Below, one piece after another: positions 1 through 8,602 of a DNA stretch of 8,602 nucleotides. Positions within the stretch are counted from its first letter, which is position 1; each line of letters begins with the position of its first letter. The stretch comes from an uncultured Bacillaceae bacterium. GTDB taxonomy: Bacteria; Bacillota; Bacilli; Bacillales; Amphibacillaceae. The position numbers were made by a program, and so were the translations under genes. A model generated the notes under the pieces. The model was given only the letters and a program-made list of their open reading frames with translations, ran no database searches and was not told the origin of the DNA. The DNA lies in the NCBI GenBank assembly GCA_945639745.1, contig CALZEK010000047.1:1-8602 (forward strand). The letters are read 5' to 3'.

Positions 1-201
1 TATAGTGGTATGTATGGTGATGTTGAAGTACTGAAACAAGTAAGCAAAGAATTAAATGAAACTCTTCTTTTTTATGGTGGTGGCATAAAAAACTTAAGTC
101 AAGCAAAAGAAATGAGTGCTTATGCAGATGTAATCATCGTGGGAAATGCTATTTATGAAGATATCGATCAAGCATTAGCAACAACTCAAATAAAAAAGTA
201 G
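1..201 (+). CDS. pcrB: Heptaprenylglyceryl phosphate synthase, C-terminal part (5' end cut by window)
   Basis: The open frame runs from the first base of the window to a TAG stop, so the visible 66 codons are only the C-terminal end of a protein that is usually about 230 residues. The ATG at base 10 is an internal methionine, not the start. PcrB is a TIM-barrel prenyltransferase that joins heptaprenyl diphosphate to sn-glycerol-1-phosphate in Gram-positive bacteria. Visible family marks are the opening YSG followed by YGDVE, the phosphate-binding segment LFYGGGI (about 25 residues in), and the closing strand [11 protein letters not shown], all typical of the C-terminal barrel strands of the PcrB/GGGPS family. 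The gene lies 25 bases before pcrA, the neighbour after which it is named, and is very probably cotranscribed with it. The identification rests on recognised motifs and gene order, and both agree. Confidence 0.93.
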   Translation, partial: YSGMYGDVEVLKQVSKELNETLLFYGGGIKNLSQAKEMSAYADVIIVGNAIYEDIDQALATTQIKK

Positions 202-213
202 TGAAATATTTAT

Positions 214-221
214 AGGCGGTG
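214..221 (+). promoter_or_regulatory. Ribosome binding site that fixes the GTG start of pcrA
   Basis: AGGCGGTG sits five bases before the GTG at 227. It is a one-mismatch version of the AGGAGGTG anti-16S sequence. It supports GTG as the initiator, because the nearby ATG at 231 is in another frame and the next in-frame methionine is residue 28, just before the Walker A motif, which would remove the Q motif. Confidence 0.7.
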
Positions 222-226
222 TTAGT

Positions 227-2482
227 GTGAATGAAATAGAATTATTAAAAGGATTAAATCATGAGCAACAAGAAGCTGTTAAACATACAGAAGGTCCCCT
301 CCTTATTATGGCAGGAGCTGGAAGTGGTAAGACACGAGTCCTGACGCATCGCATTGCGTATTTAGTTGATGAAAAACGTGTACCACCATATAACATATTA
401 GCAATTACTTTTACAAATAAAGCAGCAAAAGAAATGAAAGAACGTGTAGAAGGTCTTGTTGGTCATGAAAGTTATCAAATTTGGGTATCAACATTCCACT
501 CAATGTGTGTGAGAATTTTGCGTCGAGATATTGAACAAATTGGTTATAATAGAAATTTTACAATTTTAGATAGTAGTGATCAACAAACAGTCATTAAACA
601 AGTGCTTAAAAATTTAAATATTGACCCAAAAAACTTTGAGCCACGCGCAATGATTGGCCAAATTAGTAATTTAAAAAATGAATTAATTACACCTGAAGAA
701 TATAGTAAAACAGCAAATAATTATTTTGAAAAAGAAGTAGCAAAAATTTATCACGCATATCAAAAAATGCTTAGAAAAAATGAAGCATTGGATTTCGACG
801 ATTTAATTATGCAAACCATCCATTTATTTGAACGTGTACCAGAAAGGTTAGAATATTATCAAAATCGTTTTCAGTACATACATGTAGATGAGTATCAAGA
901 TACAAACCATGCTCAATATTATTTAGTTAAATTACTAGCAGATAAGTACAAAAATTTATGTGTTGTCGGTGACTCAGATCAATCTATTTATCGTTGGCGT
1001 GGGGCGAATATTGCTAATATCTTATCTTTTGAAAAAGATTATCAAGATGCGACAACAATTTTCCTTGAACAAAATTATCGTTCAACAAAATCAATTTTAG
1101 ATGCAGCAAATGAAGTAATTAAACATAATAAAGGAAGACAAGCTAAAAAACTTTGGACAGATAATCAAAGTGGTGAAAAAATTAATTATTATCAAGGCTC
1201 TTCTGAACGCGATGAAGCACTTTTTATTACTGAAACAATTCAAAATATAATAGGTGATAAGAAATACAAGCCAAGTGAAATTGCTGTACTTTATCGTACA
1301 AACGCACAATCTAGGGCAATTGAAGATACATTTATGAAGTCAGATATCACTTATCAAATGATTGGTGGTCAGAGATTCTATGATCGTAAAGAAATTAAAG
1401 ATATGATAGCTTATTTACGCTTAATTACAAATCCAGATGATGATATTAGTTTTGAACGTGTTGTTAATGTACCTAAACGAGGTGTAGGAGCAACATCAGT
1501 TGAACGATTACGGACGTATGCGACAGAACATGAAATCTCATTTTATCATGCGGCAAAAGAAGTTGATTTTACTGGAATAACAAAACGAACAGCAAATACA
1601 ATAGCTGAGTTTCAGCAAATGATTGAAAACTTTAATAAACAACAAGATTTTTTAACTGCGACAGACTTAGTAGAAGAAGTCTTGGAAAAAACAGGCTATA
1701 TTAAAGCACTCAAAAAAGAAAATTCAATTGAAGCAAATAGTCGTATTGAAAACTTAGAAGAATTTCAAACAGTAACAAAAGAATTTGAAAAAAATGCTGA
1801 AGAAGATAAATCATTAATCGCTTTTTTAACTGATTTAGCGCTTGTTGCAGACATTGATTCAATGGCTGATGATGAAAATCCAGATAATAATGAGAAAGTA
1901 ACTTTAATGACGCTTCATTCTGCTAAAGGTTTAGAATTTCCAGTCGTCTTTTTAATTGGTATGGAAGAAAATGTCTTCCCGCATAGTCGATCGATGATTG
2001 ATAATGATGAGATGGAAGAGGAAAGAAGATTAGCATATGTGGGTATTACGCGAGCAGAAAAAGAATTATATTTAACTCATGCTCAAATGAGGACATTGTA
2101 CGGTAGAACAAATATGAATCCAATTAGTCGATTTATCAAAGAAATTCCTGCTCACTTAATTGAACCCGTTGAAATGGACGCTGGTCCAACTTTTACAAGT
2201 AATAATTCATTTGGTAAACAAAAAAGTGTCTTTAATCAACGTCGAATCAACACAAGTAAACAAGAACAACCAATGAAGCGAAAGGCAAGACAAGCAAAAA
2301 CAACTGGTGCTGAAAATGAAACATGGAAAACCGGTGACAAAGCAAATCACAAAGTTTGGGGTGTAGGAACAGTCGTTAGAGTTCAAGGTAATGATGAAGC
2401 GATGGAGCTTGATATTGCCTTTCCAGCTCCAACAGGTATTAAAAGATTACTTGCAAAATTTGCCCCGATTACGAAAAAATAA
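227..2482 (+). CDS. pcrA: ATP-dependent DNA helicase PcrA (UvrD/Rep family, SF1A)
   Basis: This 751-residue protein unwinds DNA 3' to 5' during repair, rolling-circle plasmid replication and the clearing of RecA or stalled RNA polymerase. The SF1A motifs appear in order: Q motif LNHEQQEAV (10-18), Walker A AGAGSGKT (29-36), motif Ia [12 protein letters not shown] (59-70), motif II DEYQDTN (221-227), motif [16 protein letters not shown] (248-260), motif IV-like LEQNYRST, motif [11 protein letters not shown] (562-571) and motif [10 protein letters not shown] with Arg609. The lysine- and glutamine-rich linker around 665-695 leads to a Tudor-like C-terminal domain from Trp700 ([12 protein letters not shown] onward), which in Bacillus PcrA contacts RNA polymerase. 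Length and motif spacing fit intact staphylococcal and bacillary PcrA. Translation starts at GTG. The gene lies 12 bases before ligA in the same operon. PcrA is essential in the Firmicutes studied. Confidence 0.98.
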   Translation: MNEIELLKGLNHEQQEAVKHTEGPLLIMAGAGSGKTRVLTHRIAYLVDEKRVPPYNILAITFTNKAAKEMKERVEGLVGHESYQIWVSTFHSMCVRILRRDIEQIGYNRNFTILDSSDQQTVIKQVLKNLNIDPKNFEPRAMIGQISNLKNELITPEEYSKTANNYFEKEVAKIYHAYQKMLRKNEALDFDDLIMQTIHLFERVPERLEYYQNRFQYIHVDEYQDTNHAQYYLVKLLADKYKNLCVVGDSDQSIYRWRGANIANILSFEKDYQDATTIFLEQNYRSTKSILDAANEVIKHNKGRQAKKLWTDNQSGEKINYYQGSSERDEALFITETIQNIIGDKKYKPSEIAVLYRTNAQSRAIEDTFMKSDITYQMIGGQRFYDRKEIKDMIAYLRLITNPDDDISFERVVNVPKRGVGATSVERLRTYATEHEISFYHAAKEVDFTGITKRTANTIAEFQQMIENFNKQQDFLTATDLVEEVLEKTGYIKALKKENSIEANSRIENLEEFQTVTKEFEKNAEEDKSLIAFLTDLALVADIDSMADDENPDNNEKVTLMTLHSAKGLEFPVVFLIGMEENVFPHSRSMIDNDEMEEERRLAYVGITRAEKELYLTHAQMRTLYGRTNMNPISRFIKEIPAHLIEPVEMDAGPTFTSNNSFGKQKSVFNQRRINTSKQEQPMKRKARQAKTTGAENETWKTGDKANHKVWGVGTVVRVQGNDEAMELDIAFPAPTGIKRLLAKFAPITKK

Positions 2483-2483
2483 G

Positions 2484-2489
2484 AAGGTG
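2484..2489 (+). promoter_or_regulatory. Ribosome binding site of ligA
   Basis: AAGGTG lies five bases before the ATG at 2495, within the 12-base gap after the pcrA stop. Its position supports this start for ligA and tight coupling with pcrA. Confidence 0.65.
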
Positions 2490-2494
2490 TCTGA

Positions 2495-4507
<2,013 letters not shown>

Positions 4508-4511
4508 TTTA

Positions 4512-5633
4512 ATGATGAGGAAATTCATTCTCTTAATAAGTGTTTTGCTTATTGTAACAAGTTGTGCACCATCACGTGATTCTGGAAAATCAGAAGATAG
4601 TGAAACTGAAACAGAAGAAGCTTCTGAAGAAAAAGTTTCAATCATTCCAAATTATAAAGTGTCTGAAGATCAGTATCAGATTATGCTTCCTTATCAGCCT
4701 AGTGAAGCAAGAGGGGCAATAACAAATCAAATTGCTAACCGTTTAGATATAGACGAAATGGAAGAGGGATTAAGACGTCACTCAGTTAAAAGTTATAATC
4801 ATGATGATCACTTTTTTGAAGAAGTTCAATATTTAACAACCGATTTTATTTTTGATAAAATTGAAGAGCATAACCCTGATAAAAAGAAGCTTAAATCTAA
4901 AGAAGATCATGAAAAAAATCCAAGAATATTCTCCCATATACTTGAACAAAATTACTTGAAAAAAACCGATGACGATAATGTAGAACTTGCAGGCCTTTCT
5001 TTTGGTATTGCATTAAAATCGGTATATCGCTATCAAACAAAAGAAGGCGGTCCATTTTATGAATATAAAATAAGTAAAAAAGAGGCAACAGAAAAAGGTG
5101 AAGAGATTGCTAGTAATCTTGTCAAAGAATTACGCGAAATTGAAGACCTTGAAAATGTTCCAATGATGATTGCTCTTTATCAAGAAGAAAGTATCTCATC
5201 ACAAGTTCCAGGTAATTTTATCAAGCAAGCTAATGTTAAAGCTGGTTCTGATAAATTGGGTAAATGGGAAAATATAGCTGAGAAGTATGTTCAGTTTCCT
5301 TCAGCAGCAGGAAAAAAAGATTATGTAGATGATTATGAAAAAGTAAATAAATTTGGCACAAGTGTTGCTGAATATTTCCCAAATTATGTAGGTGTTATCG
5401 GTGAAGGGCTTTATATTGATGATAATTTAATTTCATTAAGTATCAATATTCCGATTGAATTTTATGGGAAAAATGAAATTATAGGATTTACTCAATATAT
5501 TTATGGTCTTGCAGATAAAACATTTTCTAAAAATCATGAATTAGAAATTAAAGTAACATCATCGAATCAAGTAGAGAGTATCTTATACCGAGAAGCAAAT
5601 GAAGATAAGTTAAATGTACATATCTTCCATTAA
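4512..5633 (+). CDS. camS: CamS-family lipoprotein (sex pheromone cAM373-type precursor)
   Basis: This is a 373-residue secreted lipoprotein of the CamS family, named because the processed signal peptide of the S. aureus protein gives an enterococcal cAM373-like pheromone. The cell-physiological role of the mature lipoprotein is not known. The N-terminus has a charged MMRK, a hydrophobic core (residues 5-15) and a lipobox VTSC with Cys18 as the predicted lipidated residue. A very acidic, serine-rich linker (about 20-40) follows, as expected for a lipoprotein tether. Conserved-looking body segments are LPYQPSEARG, ILEQNYL, LSFGIALKSVYRY, FIKQANVKAGSDKLGKW, GFTQYIYGLADKTF and the closing VHIFH. 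The seven residues just before the cysteine are VLLIVTS, unlike the AIFILAA of S. aureus. The gene lies four bases after ligA and is the last of the operon, closed by a strong terminator. Assignment is by family resemblance, length and gene order. Confidence 0.92.
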   Translation: MMRKFILLISVLLIVTSCAPSRDSGKSEDSETETEEASEEKVSIIPNYKVSEDQYQIMLPYQPSEARGAITNQIANRLDIDEMEEGLRRHSVKSYNHDDHFFEEVQYLTTDFIFDKIEEHNPDKKKLKSKEDHEKNPRIFSHILEQNYLKKTDDDNVELAGLSFGIALKSVYRYQTKEGGPFYEYKISKKEATEKGEEIASNLVKELREIEDLENVPMMIALYQEESISSQVPGNFIKQANVKAGSDKLGKWENIAEKYVQFPSAAGKKDYVDDYEKVNKFGTSVAEYFPNYVGVIGEGLYIDDNLISLSINIPIEFYGKNEIIGFTQYIYGLADKTFSKNHELEIKVTSSNQVESILYREANEDKLNVHIFH

Positions 5634-5643
5634 ATAAATGAGT

Positions 5644-5686
5644 AATGAGAGAATTAACAAATTTGTTAATTCTCTCATTTTTAATT
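5644..5686 (+). terminator. Rho-independent terminator of the pcrB-pcrA-ligA-camS operon
   Basis: Bases 5644-5679 form a perfect 36-base palindrome with arm AATGAGAGAATTAACAAA, able to make a stem of about 16 pairs with a four-base AATT loop. Five T residues (5678-5682), partly inside the stem, are followed by AATTT. It begins 10 bases after the camS stop. The stem is AT-rich but long, so it should be a competent terminator on the + strand. The T-tract on the reverse side is weak. Confidence 0.85.
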
Positions 5687-5732
5687 TATAAAGCCTTTAA
5701 GAATCGATATTTGTATAGTATTAAAGCTTTCT

Positions 5733-5762
5733 TTATGAAAAAAAAACTTATTATGTTATAGT
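5733..5762 (+). promoter_or_regulatory. Predicted sigma-A promoter of the rocA-putA operon
   Basis: An extended -10 element TGTTATAGT lies at 5754-5762: a TG one base before TATAGT, which matches TATAAT in five of six positions. The best -35 candidate is TTATGA at 5733-5738, a poor match to TTGACA, with an 18-base spacer that contains a nine-A run (5738-5746 overlaps its edge). The strong extended -10 may compensate for the weak -35. The predicted start of transcription is near 5768-5770. It lies between the camS terminator and rocA and fits the separate transcription of a catabolic operon. It is predicted from sequence only. A second TATAGT at 5714-5719 has no good -35 and is less likely. 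Confidence 0.6.
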
Positions 5763-5771
5763 AGTCTTAAC

Positions 5772-5786
5772 ATGTAAGCGCTTTAA
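5772..5786 (+). promoter_or_regulatory. Catabolite responsive element (cre), probable CcpA operator
   Basis: ATGTAAGCGCTTTAA matches the CcpA cre consensus WTGNAANCGNWNNCW at all fixed positions except the last C, with the central AAGCGCTT palindrome intact. It lies just downstream of the predicted transcription start of rocA, a placement expected for repression by blocking initiation or elongation. Proline catabolism genes are known CcpA targets in Staphylococcus aureus, so glucose repression of rocA-putA is the likely function. Confidence 0.78.
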
Positions 5787-5840
5787 TTAATCTTTGTAAA
5801 TATGACTATTACATTAAAGAAATCGTAAAATGATTAAATC

Positions 5841-5846
5841 AGGAGG
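5841..5846 (+). promoter_or_regulatory. Consensus ribosome binding site of rocA
   Basis: AGGAGG is a perfect anti-16S core, ten bases before the ATG at 5857. The spacing is slightly long but acceptable, and it fixes the rocA start. It implies strong translation when the operon is expressed. Confidence 0.85.
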
Positions 5847-5856
5847 ATGATTATTT

Positions 5857-7410
5857 ATGGTAGTACCTTATAAACATGAAGCTTTTACAGATTTTACATT
5901 AACAGAAAATAAAAAAGCATTAGAAGAAGCAATCAAACAAGTTGAAGCAGATTTAGGAGGCGAATATCCCTTAATAATTAATGGAGAACGGATTATCACA
6001 AAGAATAAAATTACTTCTGTAAATCCTGCTAATCCAAATGAAGTAATCGGTGTAGTTTCAAAAGCTAATATGGAATTAGCAGAAAAAGCAATGAAAGTAG
6101 CAGATGAGAAATTCGAAACTTGGAGAAAGACAGATCCTGTATTTCGTGCTGACATTTTATTCCGAGCAGCTGCAATTATTAGACGTCGTAAATTAGAATT
6201 CACAGCACATTTAGTTAAAGAAGGTGGAAAACCTTGGAATGAAGCGGATGGCGATGTAGCTGAGGGAATTGACTTTTTAGAGTATTATGCAAGACAGATG
6301 ATTGAATTAAAGGACGGCGCCTATGTTGAAAGTCGTCCAATTGAAGCAAACCGATTTGATTATATTCCACTTGGTGTAGGTGTTGTTATTTCACCATGGA
6401 ACTTCTTATTTGCTATTATGGCAGGAACGACAGTAGCAGCAATGGTAACTGGTAATACAGTATTACTAAAACCTGCAAGTACGACGCCTGTAATTGCTTA
6501 TAAATTTATGGAAGTATTGGAAGAAGCAGGTATGCCAAAAGGCGTAGTAAACTATATTCCTGGACCTGGGAGTGAAGTAGGTGATTATTTAGTAGATCAT
6601 CCACGGACACGCTTTGTAAGTTTTACAGGATCGCGTGAAGTTGGTACACGAATATTTGAACGTGCTGCTGTTGTTCATGAAGATAAAGGACAAAAATGGC
6701 TAAAACGTACAATTATTGAAATGGGTGGAAAAGATACAATTGTTGTTGATTCTGATGCTGATTTAGAATTAGCTGCGCAATCGATTGTAAATTCAGCATT
6801 TGGTTTTTCAGGACAAAAATGTTCAGCTTGTTCACGTGCAGTCATACATGAGGATGTTTATGACGAAGTCGCAAATCGAATTGTTGAATTAACAAATGAA
6901 AAAAGTGCAGGAAATCCAGCAACGAATGAACACTTTACCGGACCTGTCATTGATCAAGCTGCTTTTGATAAAATTTCGAAATACATTGAAATCGGTAAAG
7001 AAGAAGGAGAACTCTTAGCAGGTGGTAATGGTGATGACTCCAATGGTTGGTTTATTCAACCAACGGTATTTGGTAATGTCGATCCTCAGGCACGTATTAT
7101 GCAAGAAGAGATTTTTGGTCCTGTTGTTGGTTTAACGAAAGCTAAATCATTTGATGAAGCGATTGAAATTGCTAACAATACAGATTATGGTTTAACAGGT
7201 GCTGTGATTACAAATAATCGTAAACATTTAGAACAAGCACGTAGAGATTTTCATGTTGGTAATTTATACTTTAATCGAGGATGTACAGCAGCAATTGTTG
7301 GCTACCAACCATTTGGTGGATATAATATGTCAGGAACAGATTCAAAAGCAGGTGGCCCAGATTATCTGATTCATCATATGCAAGGAAAAACTACGTCAGA
7401 AATGTTTTAG
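5857..7410 (+). CDS. rocA: 1-pyrroline-5-carboxylate dehydrogenase (L-glutamate gamma-semialdehyde dehydrogenase)
   Basis: This 517-residue enzyme of the aldehyde dehydrogenase superfamily carries out the second step of proline breakdown, oxidising glutamate semialdehyde (from 1-pyrroline-5-carboxylate) to glutamate with NAD+. The start [13 protein letters not shown] and overall length match RocA of Bacillus and Staphylococcus (about 515 residues). Catalytic features are present: Asn182 in SPWNF, the general base Glu288 in IEMGGKD, and the nucleophile Cys322 in [12 protein letters not shown]. The NAD+ site segment [13 protein letters not shown] and the EEIFGPVV motif near the C-terminal part are also seen. 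It follows a cre-bearing promoter and a perfect ribosome binding site, and lies 27 bases upstream of the proline dehydrogenase gene, so the two make a proline-to-glutamate operon. The paralogue PutC has the same reaction and could not be told apart from RocA here; the chemistry is the same. Confidence 0.95.
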   Translation: MVVPYKHEAFTDFTLTENKKALEEAIKQVEADLGGEYPLIINGERIITKNKITSVNPANPNEVIGVVSKANMELAEKAMKVADEKFETWRKTDPVFRADILFRAAAIIRRRKLEFTAHLVKEGGKPWNEADGDVAEGIDFLEYYARQMIELKDGAYVESRPIEANRFDYIPLGVGVVISPWNFLFAIMAGTTVAAMVTGNTVLLKPASTTPVIAYKFMEVLEEAGMPKGVVNYIPGPGSEVGDYLVDHPRTRFVSFTGSREVGTRIFERAAVVHEDKGQKWLKRTIIEMGGKDTIVVDSDADLELAAQSIVNSAFGFSGQKCSACSRAVIHEDVYDEVANRIVELTNEKSAGNPATNEHFTGPVIDQAAFDKISKYIEIGKEEGELLAGGNGDDSNGWFIQPTVFGNVDPQARIMQEEIFGPVVGLTKAKSFDEAIEIANNTDYGLTGAVITNNRKHLEQARRDFHVGNLYFNRGCTAAIVGYQPFGGYNMSGTDSKAGGPDYLIHHMQGKTTSEMF

Positions 7411-7423
7411 TAAATAAGGAATT

Positions 7424-7430
7424 GGGAGGG
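7424..7430 (+). promoter_or_regulatory. Ribosome binding site of putA
   Basis: GGGAGGG lies seven bases before the ATG at 7438, in the 27-base gap after rocA. No promoter or terminator is evident in that gap, which supports cotranscription. Confidence 0.75.
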
Positions 7431-7437
7431 ATTACTT

Positions 7438-8421
7438 ATGGATAATCCTGTAAGAGATTTCTTTATTTCATTGTCTGATAATGAATTTTTAAATCAAGCT
7501 GCAAAACGATGGGGATTAAAGTTAGGTGCCCAACGAGTTGTTGCTGGAATAACGATTGAAGAGACAATGAAAAAAATAAAAGAATTAAATAACCAAGGGA
7601 TTAGTTGTACAATCGATAACTTGGGTGAGTTTGTTCATGAAAGAAATGAAGCGATTGCAGCTAAAGAACAAATCATTAATGTTGTTAAAGCCATTCATGC
7701 ACATGAAGTTGATGCTCATATATCTTTAAAGGCTTCGCAATTAGGACTAGACATTGATTATGACTTTGCATTAAACAATATTGAAGAGATTGTCGCTTTA
7801 GCTTCAGAATATGGCATATTCATTAATATGGATATGGAAAATCATGAACGTTTACAATTATCATATAATTTGCTGGATGACTTAAGTAAAAAATACGATA
7901 ATATTGGATCAGTCATTCAAGCTTATTTTTACCGAGCCGAAGAAGATTTAAAAAAACGTCATAACTTAAAAATTCGTCTTGTAAAAGGAGCTTATAAAGA
8001 AGGATCTGAAGTTGCCTTTCAAACAAAAGAAGCGATTGATGCGAATTTTATAAAATTAATTGAATGGAATTTATTACATGGTAAATATACATCGATTGGC
8101 ACGCATGATCATACAATTATAAATCATGTTAAGAATTATGTAAGAAAACATAAGATTTCGAAAAACACTTTTGAATTTCAAATGTTGTATGGATTTAGAG
8201 AAGATTTGTTAATTTCTCTTAAAGAAGAAGGTTACAGGTGTTGTTCGTATATTCCATTTGGTAAAGATTGGTATGGTTATTTTATGAGACGGTTAGCAGA
8301 ACGTCCACAAAATATAAATTTACTCATTAAACAAATATTTAATAAAAAAACAAATACAATGATAGGTTTAGGAATTGGAACATTAATTTTTGCTAGACTT
8401 ATTAAACAAAATAAAAAATAA
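7438..8421 (+). CDS. putA: Proline dehydrogenase, monofunctional FAD-dependent
   Basis: This 327-residue enzyme oxidises L-proline to 1-pyrroline-5-carboxylate and transfers electrons through FAD to membrane quinone. It is the monofunctional Gram-positive type (also called FadM, PutB or ProDH), not the bifunctional enterobacterial PutA. Recognisable elements are NPVRDFF at the start, SLKASQLGLDID with Lys98, RLVKGAY (180-186), the THD motif (222-224), FEFQMLYGFRE, and RRLAERPQN (284-292). The two arginines 284 and 285 correspond to the residues that hold the proline carboxylate in Thermus ProDH. The last part (308-322) is a hydrophobic, glycine-rich segment followed by lysines, a possible membrane contact. 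It lies directly after rocA, which uses its product, and its TAA stop sits within the following terminator stem. The assignment is firm; the tail function is inference. Confidence 0.95.
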   Translation: MDNPVRDFFISLSDNEFLNQAAKRWGLKLGAQRVVAGITIEETMKKIKELNNQGISCTIDNLGEFVHERNEAIAAKEQIINVVKAIHAHEVDAHISLKASQLGLDIDYDFALNNIEEIVALASEYGIFINMDMENHERLQLSYNLLDDLSKKYDNIGSVIQAYFYRAEEDLKKRHNLKIRLVKGAYKEGSEVAFQTKEAIDANFIKLIEWNLLHGKYTSIGTHDHTIINHVKNYVRKHKISKNTFEFQMLYGFREDLLISLKEEGYRCCSYIPFGKDWYGYFMRRLAERPQNINLLIKQIFNKKTNTMIGLGIGTLIFARLIKQNKK

Positions 8422-8450
8422 GCTGAATATTCAGCTTATTTTTTATTTTT
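8413..8450 (+). terminator. Rho-independent terminator of the rocA-putA operon
   Basis: The arm AATAAGCTGAAT at 8417-8428 is followed directly by its perfect inverse complement at 8429-8440, and flanking A4 and T4 extend the palindrome to 8413-8444. A further five T residues follow at 8446-8450. The putA stop codon (8419-8421) lies inside the left arm. Runs of A on the left and T on the right would also let the hairpin act on the opposite strand. Confidence 0.85.
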
Positions 8451-8474
8451 GTATCAATTTACGTAAAAATAAGC

Positions 8475-8480
8475 GATAAT
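8475..8480 (+). promoter_or_regulatory. Possible -10 element for the downstream gene
   Basis: GATAAT matches TATAAT in five of six bases and lies between the putA terminator and the next gene, 20 bases before its ATG. No convincing -35 is seen: TTGTAT at 8449-8454 is 20 bases away, longer than usual. This is a tentative call; the terminator upstream does imply that the gene has its own promoter nearby. Confidence 0.3.
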
Positions 8481-8500
8481 AAAAGAAAAGAGGTGAGAAA

Positions 8501-8602
8501 ATGAACCTTTCAAAATTAGAAAAAGAAGGAAGAAAATGGGTAGAGGATGGTATTATCACTCAAGAACAACTTGCATCGATTACAAATCGTTATTCTAAAC
8601 AA
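8501..8602 (+). CDS. Probable DUF2157 protein, N-terminal fragment (3' end cut by window)
   Basis: Thirty-four codons are open to the window edge, starting from ATG with a good ribosome binding site GAGGTGA at 8490-8496. The visible residues begin MNLSKLEKEGRKWVEDGIITQEQ and end in ITNRYSKQ. The pattern of a tryptophan before a short acidic turn, GIIT-QEQ, then an isoleucine and RY is what I associate with the start of DUF2157 proteins, which usually continue into many membrane segments. None of those segments is within the window, so the family call depends on a short stretch. The function of DUF2157 proteins is unknown. The gene follows a terminator, so it is probably not part of the proline operon. 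Confidence 0.6.
   Translation, partial: MNLSKLEKEGRKWVEDGIITQEQLASITNRYSKQ

Noticed and set aside
1097..1309. Open frame of 70 codons on the minus strand inside pcrA
   Set aside because: It is antisense to conserved helicase coding sequence, and its composition is what is expected from the reverse of AT-rich codons.
4897..5088. Open frame of 63 codons on the minus strand inside camS
   Set aside because: It is antisense to the body of CamS with no start signal or known motif.
5831..5841. Small palindrome TGATTAAATCA just before the rocA ribosome binding site
   Set aside because: It has only five-base arms with a one-base centre, too short for a hairpin, and it is not a recognised operator. 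Chance is likely in AT-rich DNA.
5763..5856. Possible riboswitch or T-box in the rocA leader
   Set aside because: The leader is about 90 bases, without the conserved T-box sequence, a terminator-antiterminator pair or any riboswitch core I recognise. The cre explains regulation better.
5868..6203. Open frame of 111 codons on the minus strand
   Set aside because: It is fully opposite the start of rocA, which has clear family motifs. It has no ribosome binding site I can see and no recognisable domain.
8101..8112. THDH in proline dehydrogenase (residues 222-225) preceded by Gly, where I would expect ATHD followed by an acidic residue
   Set aside because: The core THD is kept and all other active-site motifs are present, so this is most likely normal family variation.

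Overview
The window looks like an ordinary chromosomal segment from a low-GC Firmicute, most likely a member of the Staphylococcaceae that is not classical Staphylococcus. The reasons are the AT-rich codon use, strong AGGAGG-type ribosome binding sites, and the gene order pcrB-pcrA-ligA-camS. That order is a conserved cluster in staphylococci and is found in related form in Bacillus. All genes are on the + strand and share the same AT-rich codon style, and I see no signs of recent transfer, insertion sequences, phage, CRISPR or RNA genes. The genus assignment is an inference and cannot be settled from this sequence alone.

Region 1 (1-5690) is one probable operon. It holds the 3' end of pcrB (heptaprenylglyceryl phosphate synthase), pcrA (UvrD-family helicase), ligA (NAD-dependent DNA ligase) and camS (lipoprotein carrying a cAM373-type pheromone signal peptide). 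Gaps between genes are only 4 to 25 bases. A perfect 36-base palindrome followed by T residues closes the operon.

Region 2 (5691-8450) is a separate proline-catabolism operon. A 5' regulatory region has a predicted extended -10 promoter and, just downstream of it, a near-consensus catabolite responsive element (cre). It is followed by rocA (1-pyrroline-5-carboxylate dehydrogenase) and putA (monofunctional proline dehydrogenase). Together the two enzymes oxidise proline to glutamate: the dehydrogenase makes 1-pyrroline-5-carboxylate and passes electrons to the respiratory chain, and RocA oxidises the product with NAD+. The cre suggests that CcpA shuts the pathway off when glucose is available. 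A hairpin that contains the putA stop codon ends this unit.

Region 3 (8451-8602) holds a possible promoter and the first 34 codons of a probable DUF2157 protein cut by the window edge.

I found no convincing undescribed system. The points most worth a second look are the cre and promoter arrangement, the diverged pheromone-like heptapeptide in CamS, the hydrophobic C-terminal tail of the proline dehydrogenase, and the position of the proline operon next to camS, where S. aureus has the proline transporter gene putP.
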